A stretch of DNA of 64,000 bases from Sulfurospirillum_A sp029027265. GTDB taxonomy: Bacteria > Campylobacterota > Campylobacteria > Campylobacterales > Sulfurospirillaceae. Under the pieces are notes generated by a model that worked only from the letters and a program-made list of their open reading frames with translations, did not search any database and was not told where the DNA came from. Below, piece after piece: positions 56,955 to 64,000 of this stretch. Each line of letters starts with the position of its first letter. Positions within the stretch are counted from its first letter, which is position 1. A program made the position numbers and the translations under genes. The stretch is taken from positions 992,001 to 1,056,000 of the forward strand of contig CP093061.1 in NCBI GenBank assembly GCA_029027265.1, written 5' to 3'.

Positions 56955-58473
56955 GAACTTTCGCACCTAATCTGAGACCAACACACCATATAAAACACCT
57001 AGTTATGGAAAAAACAGAAGAAGAACTCATCAATATTGACAAATTTAAAATTTCAGTTAAAGCCCTGTAATAGGTACTTTTAGATATAATTTGTAAAAAG
57101 AAAATCAATGCAACTTCAAGAACAAATAATCTCTGCAATCAATACAACCTTAAAAAATCCAATCTTTCAAACGATGCAACTACTTAATATCAAAAGCATT
57201 TTAAAAAACGCTAACTTTGTAAAAAAGAGAAAAGGTGCAAATCCATACCTTGTAGTATTACACTTTGTGTATATGCTAGTTATGAATAAAAAAATCTCTA
57301 CATTCATGAATCAAAGCAATGATAGTCTAAAAAAAGATACTTACTACAGACTCCTGCAAAAGAGTAGCTACAATTGGAGAAAACTACTCTCACTAACAAA
57401 CCTTAAGATTTTAAAACTGCTTCATAAAGTTCAGGATTCTTCATCTGTTAAAGTACTCATTATTGATGATACAGTAGAAGGGAAAACTGGAAAGTATGTT
57501 GAAGGAAGTCGTGATGCTCTTTGGAGCAATAAAGAGAAGAGAAACATTAGAGGCATAAATGTAGTATCGCTTAATTACAGTGACGGATATTCAAACTTCA
57601 TGTTGGACTTTGCAATATCTATGGGGAATTATGCACGAGTAAAATTTGAAGAGTTTACTCAAGAGGTAAATGTAAGAACAACAGCATACAAAAGAAGATT
57701 AGAGATTATGGATGGGAAATCTAAAATAGCTATAGACATGGTTACAAGAGCTTTGAAGAGTGGTGTATATGCAGATTATCTTCTTGTAGATAGTTGGTAT
57801 TCTAAACCAATATTTATCAAGAAAATGAATAATTTAGGACTTAAAATCATCTCTCGTATTGCAAACAATAACAAGATATGGAATTTTACCTCCAAGGAAA
57901 AAACACTTAATGCTATTTATGAGAAGTTTAAAAATCTTAAAAAAGAGAAGGCTAGCACTTATGGTAAAAAAATTAAGTTCAAATATTTCTCTGTTATAGT
58001 TGAGCATAAAAATGCCGGTAGAATCAAAATAGTATTTATAAAAACTAAAGAGAAATTAATCCCTATTGCCTCTACTGATACAGAGATTAGTGATGAAGAG
58101 ATTATTGAAATATATAAACGCCGATGGGATATAGAACAGGGTTATAAAGAACTAAGAGAACACTTTGGATTTGGCAAAGAAGAGAATAGAATTTATGAAG
58201 CCCTTATTGCAAGAATCACTCTTTCATTCTTCGCATATAATATTGTCAGTTATATCAATAGAATGAGTAATGAACCAAAAACTATTGGTGGATTGTTTAA
58301 AGATTTAGAGTGTGAACTTCATACACTCTCTATCGCAATGCAAGCATTTATTAAAATTATGGACAAAATAGCACAGATTGATGATATTGTAAAGAACAAT
58401 AAGGATTTTACTACTATAATCACTGTACTACGAAGCACTACTCAAAATTTACTTGGTTTTAGGTGCGAAAGTT
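56955..58473 (+). mobile_element. Complete IS4-superfamily insertion sequence
   Basis: About 1.5 kb. Terminal inverted repeats AACTTTCGCACCTAA (56956-56970) and its complement TTAGGTGCGAAAGTT (58459-58473). The flanks are a 13-bp direct repeat AAGTTCATATACT (56942-56954 and 58474-58486), in the 11-13 bp range known for IS4-type target duplications. Intact ends, intact transposase and perfect duplications imply recent insertion. Confidence 0.9.
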
Positions 58474-58475
58474 AA
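57108..58475 (+). CDS. IS4-superfamily DDE transposase
   Basis: 455 residues. The first catalytic Asp is in VLIIDDTVEGKTGKYV, the second in DYLLVDSWYSKP, and the YREK-like signature with the catalytic Glu is YKRRWDIEQGYKELREHFGF. The gene ends just inside and across the right inverted repeat. Weak ribosome site. Intact, so the element may be active. Confidence 0.9.
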   Translation: MQLQEQIISAINTTLKNPIFQTMQLLNIKSILKNANFVKKRKGANPYLVVLHFVYMLVMNKKISTFMNQSNDSLKKDTYYRLLQKSSYNWRKLLSLTNLKILKLLHKVQDSSSVKVLIIDDTVEGKTGKYVEGSRDALWSNKEKRNIRGINVVSLNYSDGYSNFMLDFAISMGNYARVKFEEFTQEVNVRTTAYKRRLEIMDGKSKIAIDMVTRALKSGVYADYLLVDSWYSKPIFIKKMNNLGLKIISRIANNNKIWNFTSKEKTLNAIYEKFKNLKKEKASTYGKKIKFKYFSVIVEHKNAGRIKIVFIKTKEKLIPIASTDTEISDEEIIEIYKRRWDIEQGYKELREHFGFGKEENRIYEALIARITLSFFAYNIVSYINRMSNEPKTIGGLFKDLECELHTLSIAMQAFIKIMDKIAQIDDIVKNNKDFTTIITVLRSTTQNLLGFRCES

Positions 58476-58751
58476 GTTCATATACTTTATCACCAACCTG
58501 TTTATGGTCTCCAAAATTACCATTTTTTATTCTATCTATTCTTCTAAGTATAGTTACTTTTCCTTGAATATCTTTAAGTTTTTTTAGCCATTTTAAAAAT
58601 ATATCGGTTGTTTAACACTTATCATTATTGTATCCTTTTAGATACTATCTGTCAATAGTAGTTTGTTGAAATAACTAATATATTATTACATGAAAAAAAT
58701 CTTACTGTTAAATATATGGCATTTTGTAATGTTTTACCTCAAATATTATTT

Positions 58752-60227
58752 TTATATCTCCTTTAATTTTCCCAAAATCTTCACCATAGCCAAAGTATCA
58801 AGTTCACAGTAAGCAAATAACTGCTTTCTTACCACTTCTTGCTCTTGCAAACTCTTTACATGTAAAGAAGCAAATGCTCTCATGGCTTGGCTTCCATTTT
58901 GTATGCCAACAAGTTCTTTATATGCTTTTTCAAACTCTGGAACTAGGGCAGGTAAAACGTACTTTATGGAGTAGCTTCCTTGCATGCTTGGGGTTACATA
59001 GTGCTTTTTTTGAAAGGGAACCATTAGGTCTTTCATGTTGTCGTGAATGTTCATAAGTCTTTGAGACAAGTCTTCAAACTGTTCTGCAAGTTTTTTTATG
59101 ACACCTTTTTCAAAGCTCATGTTGTAGGCTAGGGTGTTTACATGTAAAGGTATGTCATGAACTAGTTGTTCAGCTAAGGCTCTTCGTGGGTCAGCTCCAA
59201 CCTTTGCTAAAAACTCACAATGAGCCAAAGTTCCATTTTCATGCTCTACATGTAAAGAGTATTGAAAGGGTATTTGTTGGTACGGACTAATGCCTTTGTA
59301 CAATGGCACAGCTTGTTGATATGTCTCAAAGTCTAAGTAGTAAAGCGCATAGTTCAAACCCTCACAAAACTCTTTTATAGGCTTTACATGTACATGTGTT
59401 TCACCTGATTTGTAGTTTTTAACTGCCTCAGCTTGCTTAGCTGTCATAGCAAAGTCATTAGGTACGTCAGTTATGTTGACTATGCCTTTTTCGTACAACT
59501 CTACTTGCTTTTTACTTCCAAGATTAAAAATATTAAACACACTATACGCAGGAATACCACGCTGAGTTTTCCAACAATACTCTTTAGCATCACACTCGTA
59601 AGGCTTTTTACAATGTTTTCCTATGTCTATGTCAGGTTCATGCTCTTTGTCATCAAGATAGGCTTGAAACTCGCTCAAAAGCGTAGGAATATTCTCTTGC
59701 AAAGCTAAAACTTCTTCACTAACATCTACCACACAAAATAACTCTTTTAAATCTAGCTCTTCACCTCGAACATAAGATTTGTTTACATGTACAACAAAAG
59801 CACTCTTTACACTAAACCCAAGATTTTTAAGCACGTAGTACTGTATGGAAACATCATGCAAATATATATCTTTTACAGAGGTCGAGCTTTTGACCTCATA
59901 AATAGAAACTTCATTACCCTCCACATGTAAGACATCTACCATAACCAAAATACCCTCGTAGTTAAATGTGGCTTCGTAAATGTAGGGTACGTTTTTATCT
60001 ATGTAATTCTTCGTTGAAGTTATCATCTCATCATAGTTTTTTGTATAGGCTACTTCTTTGCCACCTTCAAAAAGTTGACAAGCTAAATTTCCTACTAAGT
60101 TTCCCGTTTCAAATACTGCTTGTGCAGAAACGTCAGGCGGAGTAAGTACTTCTTTCTTGTACTTTTTTAGCCATAAAGACTTTGGGCATTGTATGGCTCT
60201 GGTGTAGAGGGATTTTGATAGGTTCAT
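58752..60227 (-). CDS. DUF2779 nuclease (Cas4-like + RNase H/DnaQ-like domains)
   Basis: 491 residues. The N-terminal Cas4/RecB-like PD-(D/E)xK part shows VMVDVLHVEGNEVSIYEVKS, with cysteines that may hold an Fe-S cluster (C14 and CKKPYECDAKEYCW). The C-terminal DUF2779 exonuclease-like part has YYLDFETYQQAV, LAYNMSFEKGVIKKL and CELDTLAMVKIL, a DEDD-like arrangement. Function is not established; probably nucleic-acid cleavage in repair or defence. It carries five TACATGTA copies. Confidence 0.75.
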   Translation of the reverse strand: MNLSKSLYTRAIQCPKSLWLKKYKKEVLTPPDVSAQAVFETGNLVGNLACQLFEGGKEVAYTKNYDEMITSTKNYIDKNVPYIYEATFNYEGILVMVDVLHVEGNEVSIYEVKSSTSVKDIYLHDVSIQYYVLKNLGFSVKSAFVVHVNKSYVRGEELDLKELFCVVDVSEEVLALQENIPTLLSEFQAYLDDKEHEPDIDIGKHCKKPYECDAKEYCWKTQRGIPAYSVFNIFNLGSKKQVELYEKGIVNITDVPNDFAMTAKQAEAVKNYKSGETHVHVKPIKEFCEGLNYALYYLDFETYQQAVPLYKGISPYQQIPFQYSLHVEHENGTLAHCEFLAKVGADPRRALAEQLVHDIPLHVNTLAYNMSFEKGVIKKLAEQFEDLSQRLMNIHDNMKDLMVPFQKKHYVTPSMQGSYSIKYVLPALVPEFEKAYKELVGIQNGSQAMRAFASLHVKSLQEQEVVRKQLFAYCELDTLAMVKILGKLKEI

Positions 60228-60229
60228 GC

Positions 60230-61089
60230 TTACTCTTCTTTGTTTTGTATATTTAACTTCTCTTTGCTATTTATTGTTTGATTCATATCGTTGTTGAGTT
60301 TTCTTTCTATTCTTTTTACATCTTCATCAGGAGCAATATTTTCAGGAACAATACCTCTTGAAAGTAAAGTATTTCTAACTGCTGTGTTGTTGGTAATGTG
60401 TTCGCTTGAAATTTCAGATTCTGTGTTCATCTGTTTATCTTTAGAATTATAAATAGTAATTTCAGTTGCAAAATCTTTTGCTTTCAATAAAATTGTTGGC
60501 ATAAAATCAGCTAATGGTTTTGATTTATTTATTTTTCCACTTGTCTTTCATCTCTTGAGTTGTATGATTAAAAAGTGCTTTATTTCCTTTGCTTCTAATA
60601 AATGCAAAGTTTTCATTTTTACCTGTTTGTTCGTATATGATTTTTGAGAGTTCTTTTTCTGTTTGAGATAGTTTTGTTCTAGCTTGAACTCTTTCTTTCT
60701 CTAAATTTTTTTTGCTCAATTAGTTCCGCTTTTCTTGTTTGTAATGCAAAATATGTTTGAGCAAAAGCTATTTGCTCCTTTTTACTATCTCCATTTTGAG
60801 CTATGAGATAACAAGCATATCTAGTAAGCATAATATCTTCAATCTTTTTTTCTGCATTTTTAGGCATTTGTATCGTTTTCCCGATGTCGGCAAAATGATT
60901 ATCAACATCTTGTTCTGAAACTTCACAAGCTGTCTTTGCTTTAAATATTACATTTTTAAAATTATCCCATTTTGCATAGCCTAAAAGTTGTTGTAAATCT
61001 CTAGCAAACCAAACAGAAATGCCATCTTCTGTTTTATGAGATACAGATTCAAAATTGTTTGTTAAAGAAGTAATAATCTCTGTTTGCAT
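60230..61089 (-). CDS. dinD: DNA damage-inducible protein DinD (two frameshifts)
   Basis: Three frames join into about 286 aa. Bro-N-like start: DGISVWFARDLQQLLGYAKW and LTRYACYLIAQNGD. The frame shifts at the T8 run 60706-60713 (then NLEKERVQARTKLSQTEKEL) and again near 60523-60536 (then KPLADFMPTILLKAKDFATE). Ends as DinD proteins do (RNTLLSRGIVPENIAPDEDV). In E. coli DinD is SOS-induced and inhibits RecA. No LexA box was recognised. Confidence 0.85.
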
Positions 61090-61406
61090 TTAAAAATCCT
61101 CTATTTTTTATATAATAACATTTTTAAATATATATATTTAAAAAAATTGCATATAGTTAGGTGTTATTTTCCCTGTTTGTTCTCTCCATGTTTCTTGAGT
61201 GTCAAGTGCAACCTAAAAGTTCCCATGAACTTTTAGCATCAAGATGAGTATGAAAACTATGATGTAAATAGGAGTGTAAATCTACCTTAGTAAAAGTAAT
61301 GCTATCTCTTCTTTGTAGCACTCTTTCTCTCATAGTTGACACATAATACACCTAGTTTTAATTTGGGTTATTTAGCCTAATTATGATTTTAATCTTTACT
61401 GAGTGT
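61090..61406. other. 317-bp gap between dinD and RelE-like toxin
   Basis: Contains a short broken coding remnant (61138-61333) and the AT-rich region before dinD. No promoter or terminator of quality identified. Confidence 0.5.
61138..61333 (-). pseudogene. Short broken reading frame, unknown
   Basis: The frame opens MRERVLQRRDSITFTKVDLH, then SYLHHSFHTHLDAKSSWELL, and after a one-base shift continues LDTQETWREQTGKITPNYMQ to a stop. Composition is protein-like, but no family is recognised and no ribosome site is clear. It may be the tail of a lost gene. Confidence 0.3.
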
Positions 61407-61676
61407 TTAGTCATAAGCTTTTTGTCTATGTCTAAAATCAACAACAGCAATGATGAGTTTATTGTCTTTAATAAGATAAAAAAGCCTATAGTCTCCAATC
61501 CTATACCTATAATAACCCTCTAAATTGTCTTTTAGTTTTTTTATGTTAGAACCATAAAATGGATTTTCTCTAAGTTGAGGATAAACAAAATTTTCAATTT
61601 TATAATATAGCTTTTTATCTATCTTTTTTTTAATTTTCTCAAAAGTTTTAGTTTCGGCAATTTGATATTTAGACAA
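61407..61676 (-). CDS. RelE/ParE-family toxin
   Basis: 89 residues with the RelE/YafQ-like fold pattern: KIKKKIDKKLYYKIENF, LKDNLEGYYRYRIGDYRLFY and VVDFRHRQKAYD. Basic active-surface residues (Arg, His) are retained. Overlaps the antitoxin by 8 bp. mRNA-interferase activity is the family expectation. Confidence 0.88.
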   Translation of the reverse strand: MSKYQIAETKTFEKIKKKIDKKLYYKIENFVYPQLRENPFYGSNIKKLKDNLEGYYRYRIGDYRLFYLIKDNKLIIAVVDFRHRQKAYD

Positions 61677-61905
61677 TTGTATAGTTGCCTTTTTTGAAAT
61701 CTTCTAATCCATTCATTAGATTTTCAACAAGCTCTTTATCTTTTAAAATTTCAGTCATTTCATCTTTTTCTACAAACTGTGATGAAGTTAAGTATTGTAT
61801 TGTTGCAAATTCTATGAAATTGGAAAGATTTCTTTTTTGTCCATCTGCTGCAAGTTTTATCATATTGTAAATAGAATCGTCCACTCTCATTGTAACTGTT
61901 TTCAT
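61669..61905 (-). CDS. Ribbon-helix-helix antitoxin
   Basis: 78 residues. N-terminal RHH (MKTVTMRVDDSIYNMIKLAA) for DNA binding and an acidic C-terminal tail to wrap the toxin. ATG at 61905 is chosen because AAAGGAG precedes it at 7 bp. First gene of the toxin-antitoxin operon. Confidence 0.85.
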   Translation of the reverse strand: MKTVTMRVDDSIYNMIKLAADGQKRNLSNFIEFATIQYLTSSQFVEKDEMTEILKDKELVENLMNGLEDFKKGNYTIV

Positions 61906-62016
61906 GAGCACTCCTTTTGAATATTTTTATATATAATTATATTCAAATAAATTCATTTTGTCAATTTGAGTTTAATTAAATTTTTGATTTAAGATTTTGA
62001 TTTTTTAGCAGTATAT

Positions 62017-62709
62017 CTATTTCAAATAATACAATTCTTCATAATATTGAGTTTTCAATGCTTCGTTTATATAAACTTCACTATTTTCTATTTTTGGTAG
62101 CATTTCTATTAATAACTCTTTTAATACAGGAAGATAATCTTTTATAATTTCCCATACCATTGATTCATCTATTCCTCTATAATTATGTGAAATTTTATCT
62201 CTCATTGCAGATATGTTTTTCCAATTGATTTTATTTGATATTTTCAAATTATTATCAATCTTTTTATTTTCTTCCCCTATCACTATTAGTAAATTGACTG
62301 TTGCATTAAAATTTAATTGTTTGTTGGAAAAATAGAACTTTTCTTCATCTTCAAAATCAGATGAATATATAAAAATTTTTTCAATTGCTTCAAGCATAGT
62401 TAATACATATAATATATTTTTACTATCAAACATATATAAACTCTTTTGAGAGTGAAGTTTAACAAGAGGGTTAAATTTTTTAAAATTTATTAGATCAATT
62501 TTAGTCTTAAAAATATTTTCAAGTTCATTTTCAAGTTTTAAATAACTATCAAAATTTAATCTTGATTTATCATATTCTATATAAGCAATATCTATATCAC
62601 TATCTTTAGTATTTGTTTCATTGGCAACCGAACCAAATAATATAAAGTTTTTTAAATGGTATGCAGTTTTTTTACTCTTTAGCACATCCAGTATATTTGA
62701 TTTATTCAT
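62017..62709 (-). CDS. MNT-HEPN fusion protein (MntA-HepT type)
   Basis: 230 residues in one frame. The first 90 form a minimal nucleotidyltransferase (FILFGSVANETNTKDSDIDI, the GS-x10-D-x-D motif). The second half, from about residue 93 (FDSKNILYVLTMLEAIEKI), is a HEPN RNase with the catalytic RDKISHNY (R-x4-H-x-Y). In known MntA/HepT systems these are two genes, with MntA adenylylating the HepT tyrosine. ATG at 62709 is preferred to an upstream TTG. An internal Met at the junction could allow separate HepT translation. Confidence 0.8.
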   Translation of the reverse strand: MNKSNILDVLKSKKTAYHLKNFILFGSVANETNTKDSDIDIAYIEYDKSRLNFDSYLKLENELENIFKTKIDLINFKKFNPLVKLHSQKSLYMFDSKNILYVLTMLEAIEKIFIYSSDFEDEEKFYFSNKQLNFNATVNLLIVIGEENKKIDNNLKISNKINWKNISAMRDKISHNYRGIDESMVWEIIKDYLPVLKELLIEMLPKIENSEVYINEALKTQYYEELYYLK

Positions 62710-62746
62710 TTGATACAAGCCTTTCTTATAATATGCAGTTATTTTA

Positions 62747-62794
62747 ACATAAATATATAAAATTATTTAAACATAAATATATAAAATTATTTAA
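62747..62794. repeat. Two perfect 24-bp tandem repeats upstream of MNT-HEPN
   Basis: ACATAAATATATAAAATTAT plus TTAA occurs twice (62747-62770, 62771-62794), 38 bp before the fusion gene start. It could be an operator for autoregulation or a slippage duplication in AT-rich DNA. Confidence 0.65.
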
Positions 62795-62866
62795 ACACTC
62801 TTTTTTTCAAAATAAAAAATATCTACCTATGCTATTTTTTATATTGAAATATTTTCATCACCATTT

Positions 62867-63515
62867 TTATAAGGTTTTGTAGGATTTTGTAGGATTTTGA
62901 ATGAACGCTATAAATAGCAAATAAAAATAAGCCCCAAAGAGTAAAACTACCGCAATAGCTCTTACAAATCCAGATACTAACCAATCGTACTGCAAAATGC
63001 CCAGTTGAGAAAAGATATACCAAAAGTCATGTATTCCATTTCCTCCTAAAAAAGATGGATAAAGATTTGGTGTCTGCGAATGTGACATATACCAAGCAAC
63101 ATACACTAAGTTTTGAGCAAACCATATAACACCTAATCCAGTAAGTATTTTGTTCTCTCTTTTGTAGTAGTAAAAAAATAAAAATCAACGGTAAAGCCAA
63201 CTGAAAAAGAGTACCATTTAAAGTAGAAAAAAACTGAGGACAATGCAAAATATAACAAATGCCATGACCAGCTTCATGAACTATCATATTAGCATTAGAA
63301 AACAGATCATGAAATGAGAGCATAATGCTATCGAAGTTAAAATGTATTTGCTTGTTATGGATTGTTTTGACATAAGCATCGTTATACTGACTCAACCACA
63401 TAACATAAGGCAAAAGCAGTAATAACCCTACACGAATAGCAAGGTCACTAAGTCTACTTTTAGCTTTTGCATTTTTTCGGTCTTGAAGCATTTTAAAAAG
63501 CTTTTGGTCACTCAT
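62867..63515 (-). CDS. Integral membrane protein with HEAGH motif (M50-like; frameshifted)
   Basis: About 215 residues when joined across the A7 run at 63172-63178. Cytosolic N-terminus, TM about 28-42, then NMIVHEAGHGICYIL, a zinc-protease-like HExxH, followed by three or four more TM helices (ILTGLGVIWFAQNLVYVAWY; AIAVVLLFGAYFYLLFIAF). Resembles small M50-type membrane peptidases but a second metal motif is not obvious. Confidence 0.6.
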
Positions 63516-63652
63516 TTTTTTCTTTCAAAATAGAATTCCTTTTTACATGTAAAGATATATATTTAATTTTTAAACTTCTACAGCCTTATTAAACATTTCC
63601 ATAAAGAATTTTATCTTTATTCCTTTGTGTTAATCAAAATAATAAATAAGAA

Positions 63653-64000
63653 CTATCTATATTGAATCTCAATAGCTCCAACATAATCATTAGCTTCTTC
63701 ACTGATTTTTCTACCATTTCTAAATAAGTTGCTTCCATTTTTAATTTTGTGACTAAATTTATAATAGCCATTTTTAGGTGTCATAATAACCCTTTTTATA
63801 TATTTTGATGGATTTTCCCACATTATTATATTTTTTGTATGAAGTGTTGGTTTTTTAGAAAATAGTTTTTTATAGCTTTTTTTAACCCATAAGCCTAAAG
63901 GCATACTATTGGCATATAGATTTAAAATAGATTCTGGTTTAAAAAGAAGCTTATTGTTGTTTAGTGTATTTTCATAAAGAATAATTGTAGAAACACGATC
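63653..64000 (-). CDS. Partial protein of unknown function (5' end beyond window)
   Basis: Open without a start to the window edge (115 codons visible). C-terminal part contains MPLGLWVKKSYKKLFSKK and NGYYKFSHKIKNGSNLFR, ending YVGAIEIQYR. No family recognised, so function is not assigned. Confidence 0.55.
   Translation of the reverse strand, partial: DRVSTIILYENTLNNNKLLFKPESILNLYANSMPLGLWVKKSYKKLFSKKPTLHTKNIIMWENPSKYIKRVIMTPKNGYYKFSHKIKNGSNLFRNGRKISEEANDYVGAIEIQYR

Larger units (their letters stand above)
56799..58625 (-). pseudogene. RelE/HigB-type toxin gene interrupted by IS4-type element
   Basis: The right-hand fragment (58474-58625) starts ATGATAAGTGTTAAACAA after AAAGGA, and after a one-base loss reads TDIFLKWLKKLKDIQGKV, then RRIDRIKNGNFGDHKQVGDK and VYEL. 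Beyond the IS, the left fragment (56799-56954) continues VYELKIKIEP, a TAA stop, YRVYYTIQDEKIVILLIV, then after a shift CGDKSSQNEDIAKAKKTSEG. Together this is the usual partner of the adjacent antidote, with an IS, two frameshifts and a stop. Confidence 0.75.
268..63551. repeat. Dispersed palindrome YTACATGTAR, about 30 copies
   Basis: Core TACATGTA starts at 268, 5942, 6044, 8749, 14955, 15095, 15398, 15851, 16595, 19835, 19949, 20048, 20744, 20801, 23068, 23977, 28899, 33744, 33844, 34253, 41368, 41691, 43003, 51620, 58857, 59139, 59247, 59385, 59784 and 63544. The preceding base is a pyrimidine in all 30 and the following base a purine in 27. Inside genes 19 copies read (L/V)HV and 7 read TC; four are intergenic. 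Counted by eye, so a few may be missed. Confidence 0.85.

Noticed and set aside
1..64000. tRNA, rRNA, tmRNA or riboswitch genes
   Set aside because: No cloverleaf or conserved RNA motif was recognised on either strand by eye; a covariance-model scan would be needed to exclude them fully.

Overview
The window looks like a chromosomal segment of a Campylobacterota (epsilonproteobacterial) species, most probably a Sulfurimonas-like sulfur-oxidising bacterium. It is AT-rich and densely coded, with short overlapping operons. Its protein set fits this group: a plasminogen-binding-domain protein, a Csd3/Pgp3-like cell-shape peptidase, 7TM sensor kinases, an AguA/AguB agmatine route and DUF2779. This placement is inference from gene content; no rRNA or tRNA gene was recognised.

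Layout. 0-12 kb holds housekeeping genes: argJ, a K+ channel, rpmB, an HDOD/CheX-like pair, rpe-trpF, a DnaQ-type exonuclease, a gamma-carbonic-anhydrase-like protein, ppk and uvrB. 12-17 kb holds a ZapB/ZapA-like pair, three type IV/II prepilin-like genes, priA and a DUF4160/DUF2442 pair. 17-34 kb holds ispG-dnaB-comEC, an operon ending in a YihY/BrkB gene, a cell-wall peptidase, mgtE, a NUDIX gene, an aguB/chemoreceptor/NrtS-like operon, feoAB under a Fur-like box, a CDF transporter and aguA. 34-41 kb is an acetate module: a sensor kinase and response regulator, then DUF485-actP-acs preceded by an 11-bp-phased direct repeat that could be the regulator's operator.

41-55 kb is a signalling and accessory region. 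It has a second histidine kinase, a 7TMR-DISM kinase separated from an OmpR-type regulator by a decayed insertion sequence, and a LuxI/FeeM-like N-acyl synthase whose upstream region carries two perfect 22-bp tandem repeats. Next come a voltage-gated channel, YceI, a methyltransferase, an atypical DEAD-box helicase and a MATE pump. 56.5-64 kb looks like a defence/addiction island: a HigBA-type module whose toxin gene is broken by a complete IS4-type element, a Cas4-like/RNase DUF2779 nuclease, dinD, a RelE/RHH pair, and a single-ORF MNT-HEPN (MntA-HepT type) fusion.

Two window-wide signals stand out. First, the palindrome YTACATGTAR occurs about 30 times where two or three copies of its 8-bp core would be expected. 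It lies mostly inside genes in two of the three possible frames, and is densest in priA, comEC and the DUF2779 nuclease gene. Second, many genes, nearly all right of 38 kb, carry single-base length changes, mostly in A/T runs. This probably reflects sequencing or assembly error, so they are annotated here as whole frameshifted genes.
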